Assembly (NCBI GenBank): GCA_027624045.1
Contig: JAQBUE010000045.1
Span: 1 to 32,892 of the forward strand
DNA: 32,892 nucleotides
DNA from: Acidobacteriota bacterium
Lineage (GTDB): Bacteria > Acidobacteriota > Terriglobia > Bryobacterales > UBA6623
Direction: 5' to 3'
Position 1 is the stretch's first letter, and every line of letters begins with the position of its first letter. Positions 15,980 through 25,076 of the stretch are shown here, in pieces. The notes below the pieces were generated by a model, which was given only the letters and a program-made list of their open reading frames with translations, made no database searches and was not told the DNA's origin. Position numbers and translations under genes: made by a program.

Positions 15980-17259
15980 GAGCCTCGTTCCGATTCGCCG
16001 CCGTTGCGAGCGCCGCCCTTCTGCTAACGCTCACGCCGGCTTTCTCGCAAGAGACTCCTTCCGGCGGCTCGCCCCGAGAAGCTACGCCACGGGAATTCAC
16101 GCCGCGCGCCCGTGTGTCAGCTGCCGCTAAGAGCCTGAAAGGCGTATCTATGGGCCGCCCTTCTCAACCCGGCAACCCTCTCGTCGGCATCACCGTCGAG
16201 GAGTTCGAACTGTTCCGCATTGGTCTCGACGACTTTCTCGAAGTCGAGGATGCCGCCGAAGGCCTCGGTCCCGCTTTCAACGGACTCGGTTGCGCGCAGT
16301 GTCACGCCACGCCCGCGATCGGCGGGATCAGCCCCGTTGCTGAAGTTCGTACGGGCCACGTCGACGAGAACGGCCACTTCACCGTGCTTGGCGGCGACAC
16401 TCTGTTCCACCTGTTCTCGCTCCCGAACCAGGAATGCCAGCCGCAAATCCCGCCCGAAGCCAACGTCATCGCCCGCCGCATTCCGATCCCTCTTTTTGGA
16501 GCGGGTCTGATCGAGGCCATCGCCGATGAAGCGATCCGTGTTCGTGAAGACCCCAACGACCAAAACGGTGATGGCATCAGCGGGCGAGCGGGCATCATCC
16601 TCGATGTAGCCACAGGCGCGCAGCGAGTCGGCCGATTCGGCTGGAAAGCGCAGCACGCCACGCTGCTCGCATTCGGCGCCGACGCCTACCGCAACGAGAT
16701 GGGCATTACGAACGACCTGTTCCGCAACGAAGTCGGCGCCGGGATCGACCCCGAAGTATTGAAACTTTGCGACCCCGCCTCCGACCCGGAAGACCGCCGA
16801 GACCCACTCACTGGGCTGCGCGGCATCGATGCCTTCGAAGCTTTCATGAAGTTTCTCGCCCCTCTCGACCGCGGCCCAATTGACGGAACGGTCGTTCGCG
16901 GGGAAACACTTTTCACGGCAACCGGCTGCGCAAGCTGCCACGTTCCGATGATGGTCACCGCGCAAAGCCGGAACCCGGTCTTCGATCGCCGCGAGGTTCA
17001 TCTGTTTTCAGACCTGCTGCTGCACGACATCGCCACCGGCGACGGCATCCCGCAGGGTGACGCCCTCGCCAACGAAATCCGCACGCCCGCGCTGTGGGGC
17101 CTGCGCCATCGCCGTCCCTTCCTTCACGACGGCAGCGCCGCCACACCCGAGCAGGCCTTGCTGCGGCACGGCAACGAAGCCCAACAGGCCGCCGACAACT
17201 ACCGCAACCTGCCGCCCGCCGACAAGTCCGCCTTGCTGGCCTTTCTCAACTCGCTCTAG
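15976..17259 (+). CDS. Diheme oxidoreductase, DUF1111 (di-heme oxidoreductase) family
   Basis: This is an exported c-type cytochrome of 427 residues with a signal peptide (VASAALLLTLTPAFSQ). It has two heme-binding CxxCH motifs, CAQCH (106-110) and CASCH (318-322). Between them is the family block DQNGDGISGRAG, and after them TPALWGLRHRRPFLHDGS, both typical of the DUF1111 family, which is distantly related to bacterial cytochrome c peroxidases. The start ATG 15976 overlaps the CuA stop; a longer frame from 15919 lies inside the CuA gene. As the third gene of the operon it is the likely electron partner of the CuA protein. The substrate is unknown; peroxide or an organic thiol are only possibilities. 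Confidence 0.88.
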   Translation: MRASFRFAAVASAALLLTLTPAFSQETPSGGSPREATPREFTPRARVSAAAKSLKGVSMGRPSQPGNPLVGITVEEFELFRIGLDDFLEVEDAAEGLGPAFNGLGCAQCHATPAIGGISPVAEVRTGHVDENGHFTVLGGDTLFHLFSLPNQECQPQIPPEANVIARRIPIPLFGAGLIEAIADEAIRVREDPNDQNGDGISGRAGIILDVATGAQRVGRFGWKAQHATLLAFGADAYRNEMGITNDLFRNEVGAGIDPEVLKLCDPASDPEDRRDPLTGLRGIDAFEAFMKFLAPLDRGPIDGTVVRGETLFTATGCASCHVPMMVTAQSRNPVFDRREVHLFSDLLLHDIATGDGIPQGDALANEIRTPALWGLRHRRPFLHDGSAATPEQALLRHGNEAQQAADNYRNLPPADKSALLAFLNSL

Positions 17260-17540
17260 CCAACAACTTACCCCGGCCCGCCTCGTGGCGCGCGGCTGCG
17301 CCGTGCCGGGTCGCGCTGTGCGCGACCTCCGCGCTCGGCCGAAGGCCGGTGCAACCAACACACCTCGGCACCAAACGAACCCGGCGCACCGTGGGCGGCG
17401 GCTCCGAGCATCCGATCGAAACCGCGAAGCAGGGATCACGAAACACGAAACAGCCCCTGGAACCCCGTGTCCAGCCAAGTTTCGTAACATAATCCCACCC
17501 CAGACCGACTACACTCAGTAGGGCCTTCCCGCGAGAAACC

Positions 17541-18314
17541 GTGTTCGAGCAAACCTTCGTCCAAGGTAACGGCGGCGTCAAGCCGTGGACGTTGGCTGTA
17601 TCTCTACTCGGTCAATCGTCCCTGGTCGGGATGACGCTCCTTGTCCCGCTGATCTATACGCTCGAAATCCCAATCCAGGACCTGGCCAATCACATTCTGC
17701 TCATCGCGCCGGCGCCCCCACCGGCTCCGCCGCCCGCCCCTGAACCGCAAGCACGAGCCGCCGCCCCCGCGCCGCCGCCTCCAAGCCGTTTCGAAGTGAA
17801 GCTACAAGCCCCGCGCGAGATCCCCGAGGATGTCGCGGTCGTAAGCGATATCGAGAGCGCATCCCATATACCCGGACCCAATCTCGGCGGCATGATGGGC
17901 GGCGTGCCCGGCGGCATGCCCGGAGGCGTGCTGGGTCTCACCGGACACGGCTCGATGGGCATCCTGCTGCCCGCGCCGATCCGCGTCGGCGGAAATGTGC
18001 AAGCCGCTAGAATCACGCATCGCGTGATGCCCGTCTATCCCGAGCAAGCATCGGAAGATCGCATCGCGGGCACCGTACAACTGGAAGCAATCATCACTCG
18101 CGACGGAGCAGTCAGGCAACTGCGCGTCGTCGAGGGGCATCCGCTGTTGGCGGAAGCCGCTGTCGAGGCCGTTCGGCAGTGGCAATACCGCCCGACGCTG
18201 CTCAACGGCGTGCCGGTTGAGGTGCTGACGTTCATCGCCGTCACCTTCCAGCCGCGCGAGCTTACACCAAAAGAAGAGAAGGAACTGCGCAAGCGCCAAA
18301 AGAAGAAAAGCTAG
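17541..18314 (+). CDS. TonB family energy transducer
   Basis: TonB couples the inner-membrane proton gradient to outer-membrane receptors. The 257-residue product has one membrane segment (about 24-44), a periplasmic proline-rich stretch (PAPPPAPPPAPEP, about 56-80), a glycine-rich linker (GGMMGGVPGGMPGG) and a C-terminal TonB domain (RVMPVYPEQASEDRIAGTVQLEA...AVEAVRQWQYRPTLLNG). It starts at GTG 17541; the opening MFEQTFVQ fits relatives in Acidobacteria. A lysine-rich tail KEEKELRKRQKKKS ends it. No exbB, exbD or receptor gene is in the window. It lies 281 nt downstream of the diheme gene and probably has its own promoter. Confidence 0.87.
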   Translation: MFEQTFVQGNGGVKPWTLAVSLLGQSSLVGMTLLVPLIYTLEIPIQDLANHILLIAPAPPPAPPPAPEPQARAAAPAPPPPSRFEVKLQAPREIPEDVAVVSDIESASHIPGPNLGGMMGGVPGGMPGGVLGLTGHGSMGILLPAPIRVGGNVQAARITHRVMPVYPEQASEDRIAGTVQLEAIITRDGAVRQLRVVEGHPLLAEAAVEAVRQWQYRPTLLNGVPVEVLTFIAVTFQPRELTPKEEKELRKRQKKKS

Positions 18315-18395
18315 CCCGACACTTACATCCGACACTCCTCCCAGCGTGATCCCGATATTTCTTTGGCCCGTTTACGGTCCATGGTTTCAATTAGG

Positions 18396-18414
18396 CCAGG
18401 CGTTTTACGCCTGG
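18396..18414. terminator. Hairpin between TonB gene and convergent sialidase-like gene
   Basis: An 8-bp perfect stem (CCAGGCGT/ACGCCTGG) with a 3-nt loop lies between two converging genes. It lacks a U tract and could be a weak bidirectional terminator or a repeat-type palindrome. Confidence 0.35.
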
Positions 18415-18533
18415 TCCAACGCCCGCCGGCAGAATGAACTAGGCCCCTTCCAGGGGTCTTACCCAAACCGGCTTGAGCCATGAACCGCCAATGCCAAACA
18501 ACGTCGACTTGGAGAATCAACTCCATACCCCGG

Positions 18534-19670
18534 CTACTTCACAAAATCCTTCTCAAACAACCGGCATTGCAGCGCCCCCTGCATCGTCGTGATCCACAAC
18601 TCTCCCGGACGCCGCTCGAAGATCCACGGGTACGAAACGCGCTTGCTCGCGTCCTTGTGGCGCGCAATCACCACGGGCGCCGACCAGGTCGCGCCATCGT
18701 CGTCCGAAAAAGCAATCGAGAGTTCAGATCGCTCCCAACTCGCCATGCTTTCTGAAAGCGATCCGCCGCGGCGCTGCGTGCTCGTCTTGCCTTCGAGGTA
18801 CAGTCGGTTCCAGGTCATCACGAGCCGCCCGCTTTCCAGGCGCTTCAGCGCGGCAGGCGAACTGCTGGCGTCAATGGTCGTGGGACGCATTTCCCGCCAA
18901 TACTGCCCCTGATCGGTCGAAATTGCTTCCCAGAAATAATCGAAGTTCGTACGGATCAGCATCCACACACTATGGTCGCGGCGTTCGACGATCGTGGCCT
19001 CGATTGCGCCGTCGTGGTGCCCGCGTCCGCCGAGGTCGAGCGTATTGCTCACCTTCCACGTCTTGCCGTCGTCGTCGGAGGAGTAGGTCTTCGTCGCATG
19101 CCGCCCTGGGTTGTAGAGCAGGTCTTGTGCGACCACGACAACGCGCCCGGAACTCACTTGCAGAATATCCCGCACCGCGCCGCAGTACCCTTCCTGGATG
19201 AGCCGGGCGTCCTGCCAGGTGCGGCCTTCGTCAAGGCTGCGAATCGTCCAGACATCCAGACGCACCGTGCGGTCGGGAGCGTTCTTCGCGTCGTCCCAAC
19301 CCCAATCTCGTGAGTTCAGATTCATGAAGGCAAGAATCACGACCCCGTCGCGCGTGCGGGTCAGGACGCGCTCGTTGCTGACTTTGAGGTCCTGGCCTTC
19401 GGTGAACAGCGGGATGGGTTCGAGCCAAGTCTGCCCGTTGTCGGTCGTGATGTGGGCGTACTCGTCATCAACGGTCAGAGCGCTGCCGTCGGCAAGCTTG
19501 GTGTAGGGTGCCGCCTTGATTTGCGGCATCGCCTGCACGCGCCGTTCGAGATGGATATCGTCGGCGCCGAGCAGTCCCGACACAGCGACAAGGCTGAGTG
19601 CGGCTGCACGTAAGAAGATCGCTCGGGGTTTGTGCTTACAAGTGTTGGTCATTGCGTTTCTGAGCTTCAC
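18534..19670 (-). CDS. Sialidase-like BNR/Asp-box protein, exported
   Basis: This exported beta-propeller is of the exo-alpha-sialidase superfamily. Five Asp boxes of the S/T-x-D-x-G-x-x-W type are visible: TDNGQTW, SLDEGRTW, SSDDDGKTW, STDQGQYW and SDDDGATW. The signal peptide is KPRAIFLRAAALSLVAVSGLLGA. I prefer GTG 19670 because GGAGGGAG lies 2 nt upstream of it; ATG 19652 and ATG 19694 are alternatives. The stop of the mannonate dehydratase gene lies 20 nt before, so the two form an operon for sugar-acid or glycan breakdown. Many such proteins are not true sialidases; the substrate is unproven. Confidence 0.8.
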   Translation of the reverse strand: MKLRNAMTNTCKHKPRAIFLRAAALSLVAVSGLLGADDIHLERRVQAMPQIKAAPYTKLADGSALTVDDEYAHITTDNGQTWLEPIPLFTEGQDLKVSNERVLTRTRDGVVILAFMNLNSRDWGWDDAKNAPDRTVRLDVWTIRSLDEGRTWQDARLIQEGYCGAVRDILQVSSGRVVVVAQDLLYNPGRHATKTYSSDDDGKTWKVSNTLDLGGRGHHDGAIEATIVERRDHSVWMLIRTNFDYFWEAISTDQGQYWREMRPTTIDASSSPAALKRLESGRLVMTWNRLYLEGKTSTQRRGGSLSESMASWERSELSIAFSDDDGATWSAPVVIARHKDASKRVSYPWIFERRPGELWITTMQGALQCRLFEKDFVK

Positions 19671-19690
19671 GGCTCCCTCCCTCCGCCACA

Positions 19691-20776
19691 TCAAACGCCC
19701 GTTTCAAGCGCCTGCAGTATCCCTTTGATATAGCCGAATCCATACGCAAAGGCCTGCCGCCCGAAGTCAGGATCATCGGGGTGGCGCGGCATGTGGTCAG
19801 GCATCACCATGTAGGGATAGTCGACTTCGTACAGCGTGTGGGCGACTTCCACCATGTTCATGTCACCTTCGTCCGGCCAGACTTCCATGAAGTCGTCGCG
19901 GCGGCCCTTGATGTTGCGGAAGTGGATGTTGAACAGTTTCTTGCGTTCGCCGAAGTAGCGGATGACATCGTGAATTTCGCGGTTAGGATCTTGCAGCATT
20001 TCGGCCGTCGTGCCAAGACACAGATTCAGGCCGTGATAAGGGCTCTCCCGCATCGCGACGAATTTCTTCAGGCCTTCGACGGTGCCGAGAACACGGTCCA
20101 CACCGCGATAGCCTTCCGGCGGAACCCCCGGGTCGTGAGGATGGCAGGCAATGCGGATTTTGTTCTCGTTCGCCACCGGGACAACGCGCTCCAGAAAGTA
20201 GTCGATGCGTTCCCAGAACGTATCGGCCTCGATGCGTCCGGCGTCAGTCAACTCAGCGGACTTCTCTTTCGCCTCACTCCATCGCCAGGTGCCGTAGCTG
20301 GAGCCGCCGCGGCCGGGCGTTGATCCCGTTCGCTGCATGCTGAGGAACGATAGGTTGTACTTGACCGCGGGGACGCCGGCTTGGGCGCAGTCGGCGACGA
20401 GCTGTTGCATGCCTTCGACCGCGCGGTCGCGCTCCGCTCCCGTCATCACAAGGTCGCGGCTGCGAACGCCGCTCGGGACAACGAAGTCCAGCGCAACGCC
20501 GCGTTCTTCGCACATCGCGCGCGTACTGCGCAGACTATCAACGGTCCATGGCTTGCCGGACTGGGGTGAGTAACCGGCGATGTGCTCGACGCCGTGCCGT
20601 TTGAAGTAGTCGAGCATTGCGGGCGTCGTCGGATTGCGCTGCGTCCCGACGTACATTCTGACCGGCCTGCGCGCGGAATCGGCCCCGGCGCTCTTTTGCG
20701 ATTCCGCCGGAGAGCAGGCGGCGAGCGATGCGGCGGCTCCGCCGGTAGCGAACTTGCGTCGTGTGATCTTAGTCAT
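19691..20776 (-). CDS. Mannonate dehydratase family protein, Tat lipoprotein signal
   Basis: Family members (UxuA) dehydrate D-mannonate to 2-keto-3-deoxygluconate in hexuronate breakdown. The 361-residue product shows metal and catalytic blocks such as IACHPHDPGVPPEGYRG, LCLGTTAEM and FNIHFRNIKG. It begins TRRKFATGGAAASLAAC, a Tat motif followed by a lipobox Cys at residue 21, so it would be an exported lipoprotein. That is unusual because UxuA is normally cytoplasmic. The start ATG 20776 gives this signal; a longer frame from 20833 adds nothing recognisable. It is upstream of the sialidase-like gene. Confidence 0.82.
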   Translation of the reverse strand: MTKITRRKFATGGAAASLAACSPAESQKSAGADSARRPVRMYVGTQRNPTTPAMLDYFKRHGVEHIAGYSPQSGKPWTVDSLRSTRAMCEERGVALDFVVPSGVRSRDLVMTGAERDRAVEGMQQLVADCAQAGVPAVKYNLSFLSMQRTGSTPGRGGSSYGTWRWSEAKEKSAELTDAGRIEADTFWERIDYFLERVVPVANENKIRIACHPHDPGVPPEGYRGVDRVLGTVEGLKKFVAMRESPYHGLNLCLGTTAEMLQDPNREIHDVIRYFGERKKLFNIHFRNIKGRRDDFMEVWPDEGDMNMVEVAHTLYEVDYPYMVMPDHMPRHPDDPDFGRQAFAYGFGYIKGILQALETGV

Positions 20777-21307
20777 CGGTGTCAGGCGACAGGATAGCAC
20801 CACGTGGGGGAGGGGAAGGACGCTCTCCGCCAAGAAAGATAGTCACAGCCCTAGGAGCAATTTATTATCTTGCATATCAGTTACTTACGTTCTTCGGTGG
20901 GGCTGGCCGAGCTTCGATGGGTTACAACAGTGGTGAGGAGAATGTCCCAAGAACAACTTGTTCCAGGTACTTCTTGGGACATTGCCCTCGCCGAGCCTTC
21001 CTCGGGCTGCTTTCGTGGACGTGGCCCGAGTGGTTAGACTCAACGCCTGCGACGCGTACTGGTTTTTCTGGCTCCATCGCGGCCTCGCTCTCGGCCCAGG
21101 ACTTGCCTGAGTTTGTCGTCAGCGATGGCTTCCAGCTTGCCGTTCCCATCTCCGCCGACACTTCTCTAGGGCGTTCCCCTTGGCTATCGACGCCCCTTTC
21201 AGGACGCTTTTTCAAGCTTTCCCTTTCTGCTAGGGTGGACAGCTTCCAGCCCTCGGGCTGCACACTAGTACCGCCCTGGACGGTCTTGCAGGTAGCATTT
21301 AAACAGC
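20777..21307. other. Long intergenic region with strong inverted repeats
   Basis: I find no gene I can support; the long frames on both strands (to 21348 and from 21365) match nothing and look like chance. The region holds a 22-bp-arm inverted repeat (20932-20992) followed by a second small hairpin CCGAG/CTCGG (20991-21005). Confidence 0.5.
20932..20992. repeat. Inverted repeat, 22-bp arms, 17-nt loop
   Basis: The arms 20932-20953 and 20971-20992 match at 19 of 22 positions. The inner 13 bp (AATGTCCCAAGAA and its complement) are perfect. The loop itself contains half of a second palindrome, GAACAA-C-TTGTTC (20951-20963), which would compete with the main fold. Possible roles are an RNA switch or terminator, a small RNA, or a mobile-element remnant. 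Confidence 0.7.
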
Positions 21308-22402
21308 TTGCCTCAGTCAACAAACAACCCAGACATCCTGAGTTATGACCAGTATCGGGCCGCAAAGCGTTTTCGAGGCCTGGACGGGCTGTGCGCGCTT
21401 AGCGTCATCATCGTTATCTCAGCTCACATCCACATGACCGAGCAGCCGTTCCTTTGGCTGGCGGGCTCGGGTGGAGTGGCGGTCTTCTTCGTACTGAGCG
21501 GTTTTCTGATTACGACCCTGGCCTTGAGGGAAGAGCAAGACAGCGGATCGCTCAATCTGCGCGCGTTCTATATCAGGCGCAGCCTTCGAATCTTTCCGGC
21601 CTACTACTATGTTTTGGGCATCACGGCGCTGTTGGCCTACGGAGCGACCGACCCGGGTCACGCGGCCCGCTGGAACGCCGCGATGCCGTACTATCTGTTG
21701 TATTTCAACGAGTTCGCGCCGACCGCCAACTTCTTTCATAGCTGGAGCCTGGGGCTTGAGGAGAAGTTCTATCTGCTCTGGCCCTTCATCGCTTTTGTCG
21801 GGCTGAAGGCCAGGCGGCAGTGGCGCTTCATCCTCGCCGCGGCGGTTGCCCTCTTCTTACTGGTACGCCCTCTTGGACGGTTCTTTTTCTTGGTGGGGGA
21901 CTACGGGTATATCGCAATCGGTTGCCTGTTGGCGCTCTGTCTCCACGAGCGTCGCTTCTACGACCGGCTGAGCTTGCTGGCGCGGCCGGGCTGGTCGTGG
22001 CTGGTCGTGACGGCATTCGTTGTGACTCACTTCGCCGTCAGCCACCGCCGTGTCGAGAGCAACCCCATAGCGGATTTCTCCTATGCTCTGGCCATCGCGC
22101 TGCTGTTGACTTCGGTTGTCACCGGGAACCCGCGTTGCAGCCGCCCTCTCGATTGGGGTTGGCTGCGCTTCGTCGGCGTCCGGGCCTACGGTATCTATTT
22201 GGTCCACCTTTTGTGTGTCGGAGTGGCCCAAGCGGTCTTCATCGAGGGCTCCGGCAAGGATTGGGTCGCGTGGGGAGCGTACCTTACTTCCACCCTGCTA
22301 TCGGTCGCCTGTGCGGCGGCGCTCTACCAGTTCGTCGAAAAGCCGCTGATCAAGTACGGCCGGAAGCGGTCCGGCGCAATCCTCTCCACGGCCCCTTCCT
22401 GA
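21308..22402 (+). CDS. Acyltransferase 3 family membrane protein (OafA/YrhL type)
   Basis: This integral membrane enzyme would transfer acyl groups, often acetyl, to cell-surface sugars. The family core is at the N-terminus: RGLDGLCALSVIIVISAH with the catalytic-type His, then FFVLSGFLITTLALREE, FYIRRSLRIFPAYY and FHSWSLGLEEKFYLLWP. About ten hydrophobic segments follow over 364 residues, ending in the short basic tail KPLIKYGRKRSG. The start is uncertain: TTG 21308 has no clear Shine-Dalgarno and there is no in-frame ATG before the core. The acceptor is unknown. It stands alone. Confidence 0.85.
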   Translation: MPQSTNNPDILSYDQYRAAKRFRGLDGLCALSVIIVISAHIHMTEQPFLWLAGSGGVAVFFVLSGFLITTLALREEQDSGSLNLRAFYIRRSLRIFPAYYYVLGITALLAYGATDPGHAARWNAAMPYYLLYFNEFAPTANFFHSWSLGLEEKFYLLWPFIAFVGLKARRQWRFILAAAVALFLLVRPLGRFFFLVGDYGYIAIGCLLALCLHERRFYDRLSLLARPGWSWLVVTAFVVTHFAVSHRRVESNPIADFSYALAIALLLTSVVTGNPRCSRPLDWGWLRFVGVRAYGIYLVHLLCVGVAQAVFIEGSGKDWVAWGAYLTSTLLSVACAAALYQFVEKPLIKYGRKRSGAILSTAPS

Positions 22403-22523
22403 GCACCCACGGTTAGCACCTCTGCGCCTTTCTTGCGCTTCCGGGCTTTCGCACGGGTGCGGGGAAAGCGGAACTTCGTTTACGCTAATGAGTCCGCGAT
22501 AAAGTGCGTCAGGAGAAGAAAGC

Positions 22524-23495
22524 ATGGTATTCGAAGGCCGAGCGAAGATCGTCATTCCAGGCGATCTTCCTGTACAGATTCAAGGATCCCCAGAACTCGA
22601 AAAACTGAAGCCCTATGGCGACGTGACGATCTACAAAGATCGTCCCGAGACGAGCGAAGAAAAAGTAAGGCGTGCCGCCGGCGCCGACGTGATCATGAAT
22701 ACGCGTGGTTCGGTGAAGTGGGGCGAGGCTGAGTTCGAGCACCTGCCGAATCTGAAGCTCATCTCGCTGTGCTCGATCGGCACGGACATGATCGACCTCA
22801 AGGCGGCGCGCGCGCGCGGCATTGACGTCTGCAATCTGCCAGGCCGAACCGCGCCCGTCGTCGCCGAACACATCTTCGGGCTCATGTGGGCTTTGGCGAA
22901 ACGCGCCTCCTATTTGACAGAGCAAGTCAAGGCCGGACAGTGGCCTCGCAAGAATAACGTCATGCTGCAGGGCAAGACGTTGGGTGTGATCGGCACCGGC
23001 AACACCGGCGCTGAGATGGCGCGCCTGGGCCGCGCGGTGGGCATGAATGTGATCGCCTGGACGTTTAACCCCTCCCCGGAGCGGGCCGCGACGCTCGGTG
23101 TGCGTTACGTCGAGTTAGATGAATTGCTGAAGACAGCCGATGTCGTGAGCTTGCACGTAGCTGCATCGGACAAGACCCGCGGGCTGATCAGCAAACGGGA
23201 ACTGGCCCTGATGAAGCAAGGGGCACTGTTGGTCAACGGGGCGCGCGGGGCAGTCGTCGATACGGCGGCGTTGGTGGATGCTTTGAACTCGGAGCATCTA
23301 GGCGGCGCGGCCGTTGATGTCTACGAACAGGAACCGCCGCCGGCCGATCACCCGCTCTTCGCTTGCGAGCAGGTCATCCTCACGCCGCATTGCGCCGACA
23401 TGACAGTGGAAGGCGTCGAGTTGCTCAATGTGGGCGTCGTCGAAAACATCATCGCGTTCCTCGATGGCCGCCGTCAAAACATCGCGAACCCCTAA
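22524..23495 (+). CDS. D-isomer-specific 2-hydroxyacid dehydrogenase
   Basis: This is an NAD-dependent dehydrogenase of the phosphoglycerate dehydrogenase/glyoxylate reductase group, 323 residues. The Rossmann loop GVIGTGNTGAEMARLGRAVGM starts near residue 154. The catalytic residues are Arg in LLVNGARGAVVD, Glu in VYEQEPPP and His in LTPHCADMT. The start has AGGAG 8-10 nt upstream. Substrate within the family cannot be assigned. Its stop is 9 nt from the stop of the convergent aminoacylase gene. Confidence 0.88.
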   Translation: MVFEGRAKIVIPGDLPVQIQGSPELEKLKPYGDVTIYKDRPETSEEKVRRAAGADVIMNTRGSVKWGEAEFEHLPNLKLISLCSIGTDMIDLKAARARGIDVCNLPGRTAPVVAEHIFGLMWALAKRASYLTEQVKAGQWPRKNNVMLQGKTLGVIGTGNTGAEMARLGRAVGMNVIAWTFNPSPERAATLGVRYVELDELLKTADVVSLHVAASDKTRGLISKRELALMKQGALLVNGARGAVVDTAALVDALNSEHLGGAAVDVYEQEPPPADHPLFACEQVILTPHCADMTVEGVELLNVGVVENIIAFLDGRRQNIANP

Positions 23496-23504
23496 TCCGC
23501 ACGA

Positions 23505-25076
23505 CTACTGGTGGCGGAGAATCCGGCCCGGCCGCTTTCCGGTGCGTTCTCCTTCGGCGACGATCGGAACGCCGTTGACGATCACGTAGTCAAATCCCGA
23601 CGAGTATTGGTGCGGCGCTTCAAAGGTGGCGTTGTCCTGCACCTTCTCCGGGTCGAACAACACCAAGTCGGCCGCGTAGCCTTCACGCAGCAATCCGCGA
23701 TCCTTGATGCCGAATGTCCGCGCGGGAAGCGATGTCGCTTTGCGGACGGCGTCTTCGAGGGTGAGCACTTTGCGCTTGCGGACGTATTCGGCGAATGCTC
23801 GCGCGTAAGTTCCGTAAGACCGCGGGTGCGGGACACCCTCTCCGAACTTGAGGATGTAGCCGTCGCTTGAGATCGCGGTGTTGCGATAGCGCATGATGCG
23901 CTCGACGTCTTCGTCGCTCATCGAGTGAAAGACCATGGGCACGCTGCCCTTCTCGACAAGCTCAAGGATCGTTTCAATCTCGTTGTCGACAGTAGCTTCG
24001 TGGCCGCGCATGACGTTGATTTCGCTGATGGTCTTGCCGGCGAGTGCGGGTTCCCAATCGCACGATGCCACCATGGCGTAGGAATAGTCGCCGAAGCCTT
24101 TCTTGTCGAGGATTTCTTTCATTCCTTCGATAACCTTGGCGCGTGTTTCCGGGTCCCGTAGGCGCGCCCGAATGGCATCCTGGCCGTCCGCCAGCGCCCA
24201 TGTCGGGAGCGTCGTACTGACGCCGGTGCTCGAGCGGTCGTACGGGTATTGGTCGACGACGACGTCAACGCCTTTACGGCGATACTCCTCGACGAGTTCG
24301 ATCGATTTGTCGCTGTTACCCCAGCGATGTTTGTTGCTGATCTTGAAATGCGAGATCTGCACCGGCGTGCCGGCCTGCTCGCCGATGTAGACGGCTTCGC
24401 GAATGGCGGCCAGAACTTCCGCGCCTTCGTTGCGCATGTGGGTGGCGTAGACGCCGCCATGTTTACCGGCAACCTTCGCTAGTTTCACGACCTCATCGGT
24501 ATCGGCGTAAGTGCCGGGAATATAGATCAGTCCGGTGGACAGGCCGGCCGCGCCGGCTTTCATCGCGCTGTCAACCAGGGCCTCCATCTTCTTCATCTCC
24601 GCGGGTGTGGCCGCTCGCTGGGCGTCGCCCATGACTTCCTGACGCACCGAATTGTGACCGACGAGCGTCATCAGATTCGGCCCGAGCCCGCTCTGTTCCA
24701 GCGCCGAGAACCAGCCGCCGACATCGACTTTCGAGGAGCCGCAATTGCCGGTGATCATCGTCGTCTTGCCGTCCATCGTGTAATTGAAGGCGTCGGGGTA
24801 ATCGATGATGCCGGGACGGTAGGTGCGCTTTTCGATATGGGCGTGAACGTCGATAAATCCCGGCGTTAGGACACGGCGGCCGGCGTCGACGACGGAGTCG
24901 GCTGTCTTGCCGTCGAGCCCGCCTATCGAAGCGATCTTGCCGTCTTTCACGCCAACGTCGGCGACGAACCAGGGGTTGCCGGTGCCGTCTACGACGCGAG
25001 CATTTCGAATCAGCAGGTCAAAATCGGCGGCCGTGAGCGTGGGGATGAAAAGTAGGGCGACAAGTAGGAAGCGCAT
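23505..25076 (-). CDS. N-acyl-D-amino-acid deacylase family amidohydrolase
   Basis: It would hydrolyse N-acyl-D-amino acids or similar amides. The 523-residue product has a signal peptide (MRFLLVALLFIPTLTAA), so it is exported. After the small beta domain (FDLLIRNARVVDGTG) comes the metal site TPGFIDVHAHIEK. Further blocks are GLSTGLIYIPGTYAD, YATHMRNEG, ISHFKISNKH and MVFHSMSDEDVERIM, then SDGYILKFGEG and the C-terminal LREGYAADLVLFDPEKV. All metal ligands expected of the family are present by eye. GGAG lies upstream of the ATG. D-amino-acid breakdown next to a 2-hydroxyacid dehydrogenase is consistent but not proof of a pathway. Confidence 0.87.
   Translation of the reverse strand: MRFLLVALLFIPTLTAADFDLLIRNARVVDGTGNPWFVADVGVKDGKIASIGGLDGKTADSVVDAGRRVLTPGFIDVHAHIEKRTYRPGIIDYPDAFNYTMDGKTTMITGNCGSSKVDVGGWFSALEQSGLGPNLMTLVGHNSVRQEVMGDAQRAATPAEMKKMEALVDSAMKAGAAGLSTGLIYIPGTYADTDEVVKLAKVAGKHGGVYATHMRNEGAEVLAAIREAVYIGEQAGTPVQISHFKISNKHRWGNSDKSIELVEEYRRKGVDVVVDQYPYDRSSTGVSTTLPTWALADGQDAIRARLRDPETRAKVIEGMKEILDKKGFGDYSYAMVASCDWEPALAGKTISEINVMRGHEATVDNEIETILELVEKGSVPMVFHSMSDEDVERIMRYRNTAISSDGYILKFGEGVPHPRSYGTYARAFAEYVRKRKVLTLEDAVRKATSLPARTFGIKDRGLLREGYAADLVLFDPEKVQDNATFEAPHQYSSGFDYVIVNGVPIVAEGERTGKRPGRILRHQ

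Noticed and set aside
21010..21060. tRNA-Ser/Arg-like stretch beginning GTGGCCCGAGTGG
   Set aside because: The D-arm and anticodon loop look similar by eye, but no acceptor stem or T-arm can be paired.
20779..21348. A 189-residue frame on the plus strand
   Set aside because: No family resemblance and no Shine-Dalgarno; it covers the inverted repeat and overlaps the acyltransferase start.
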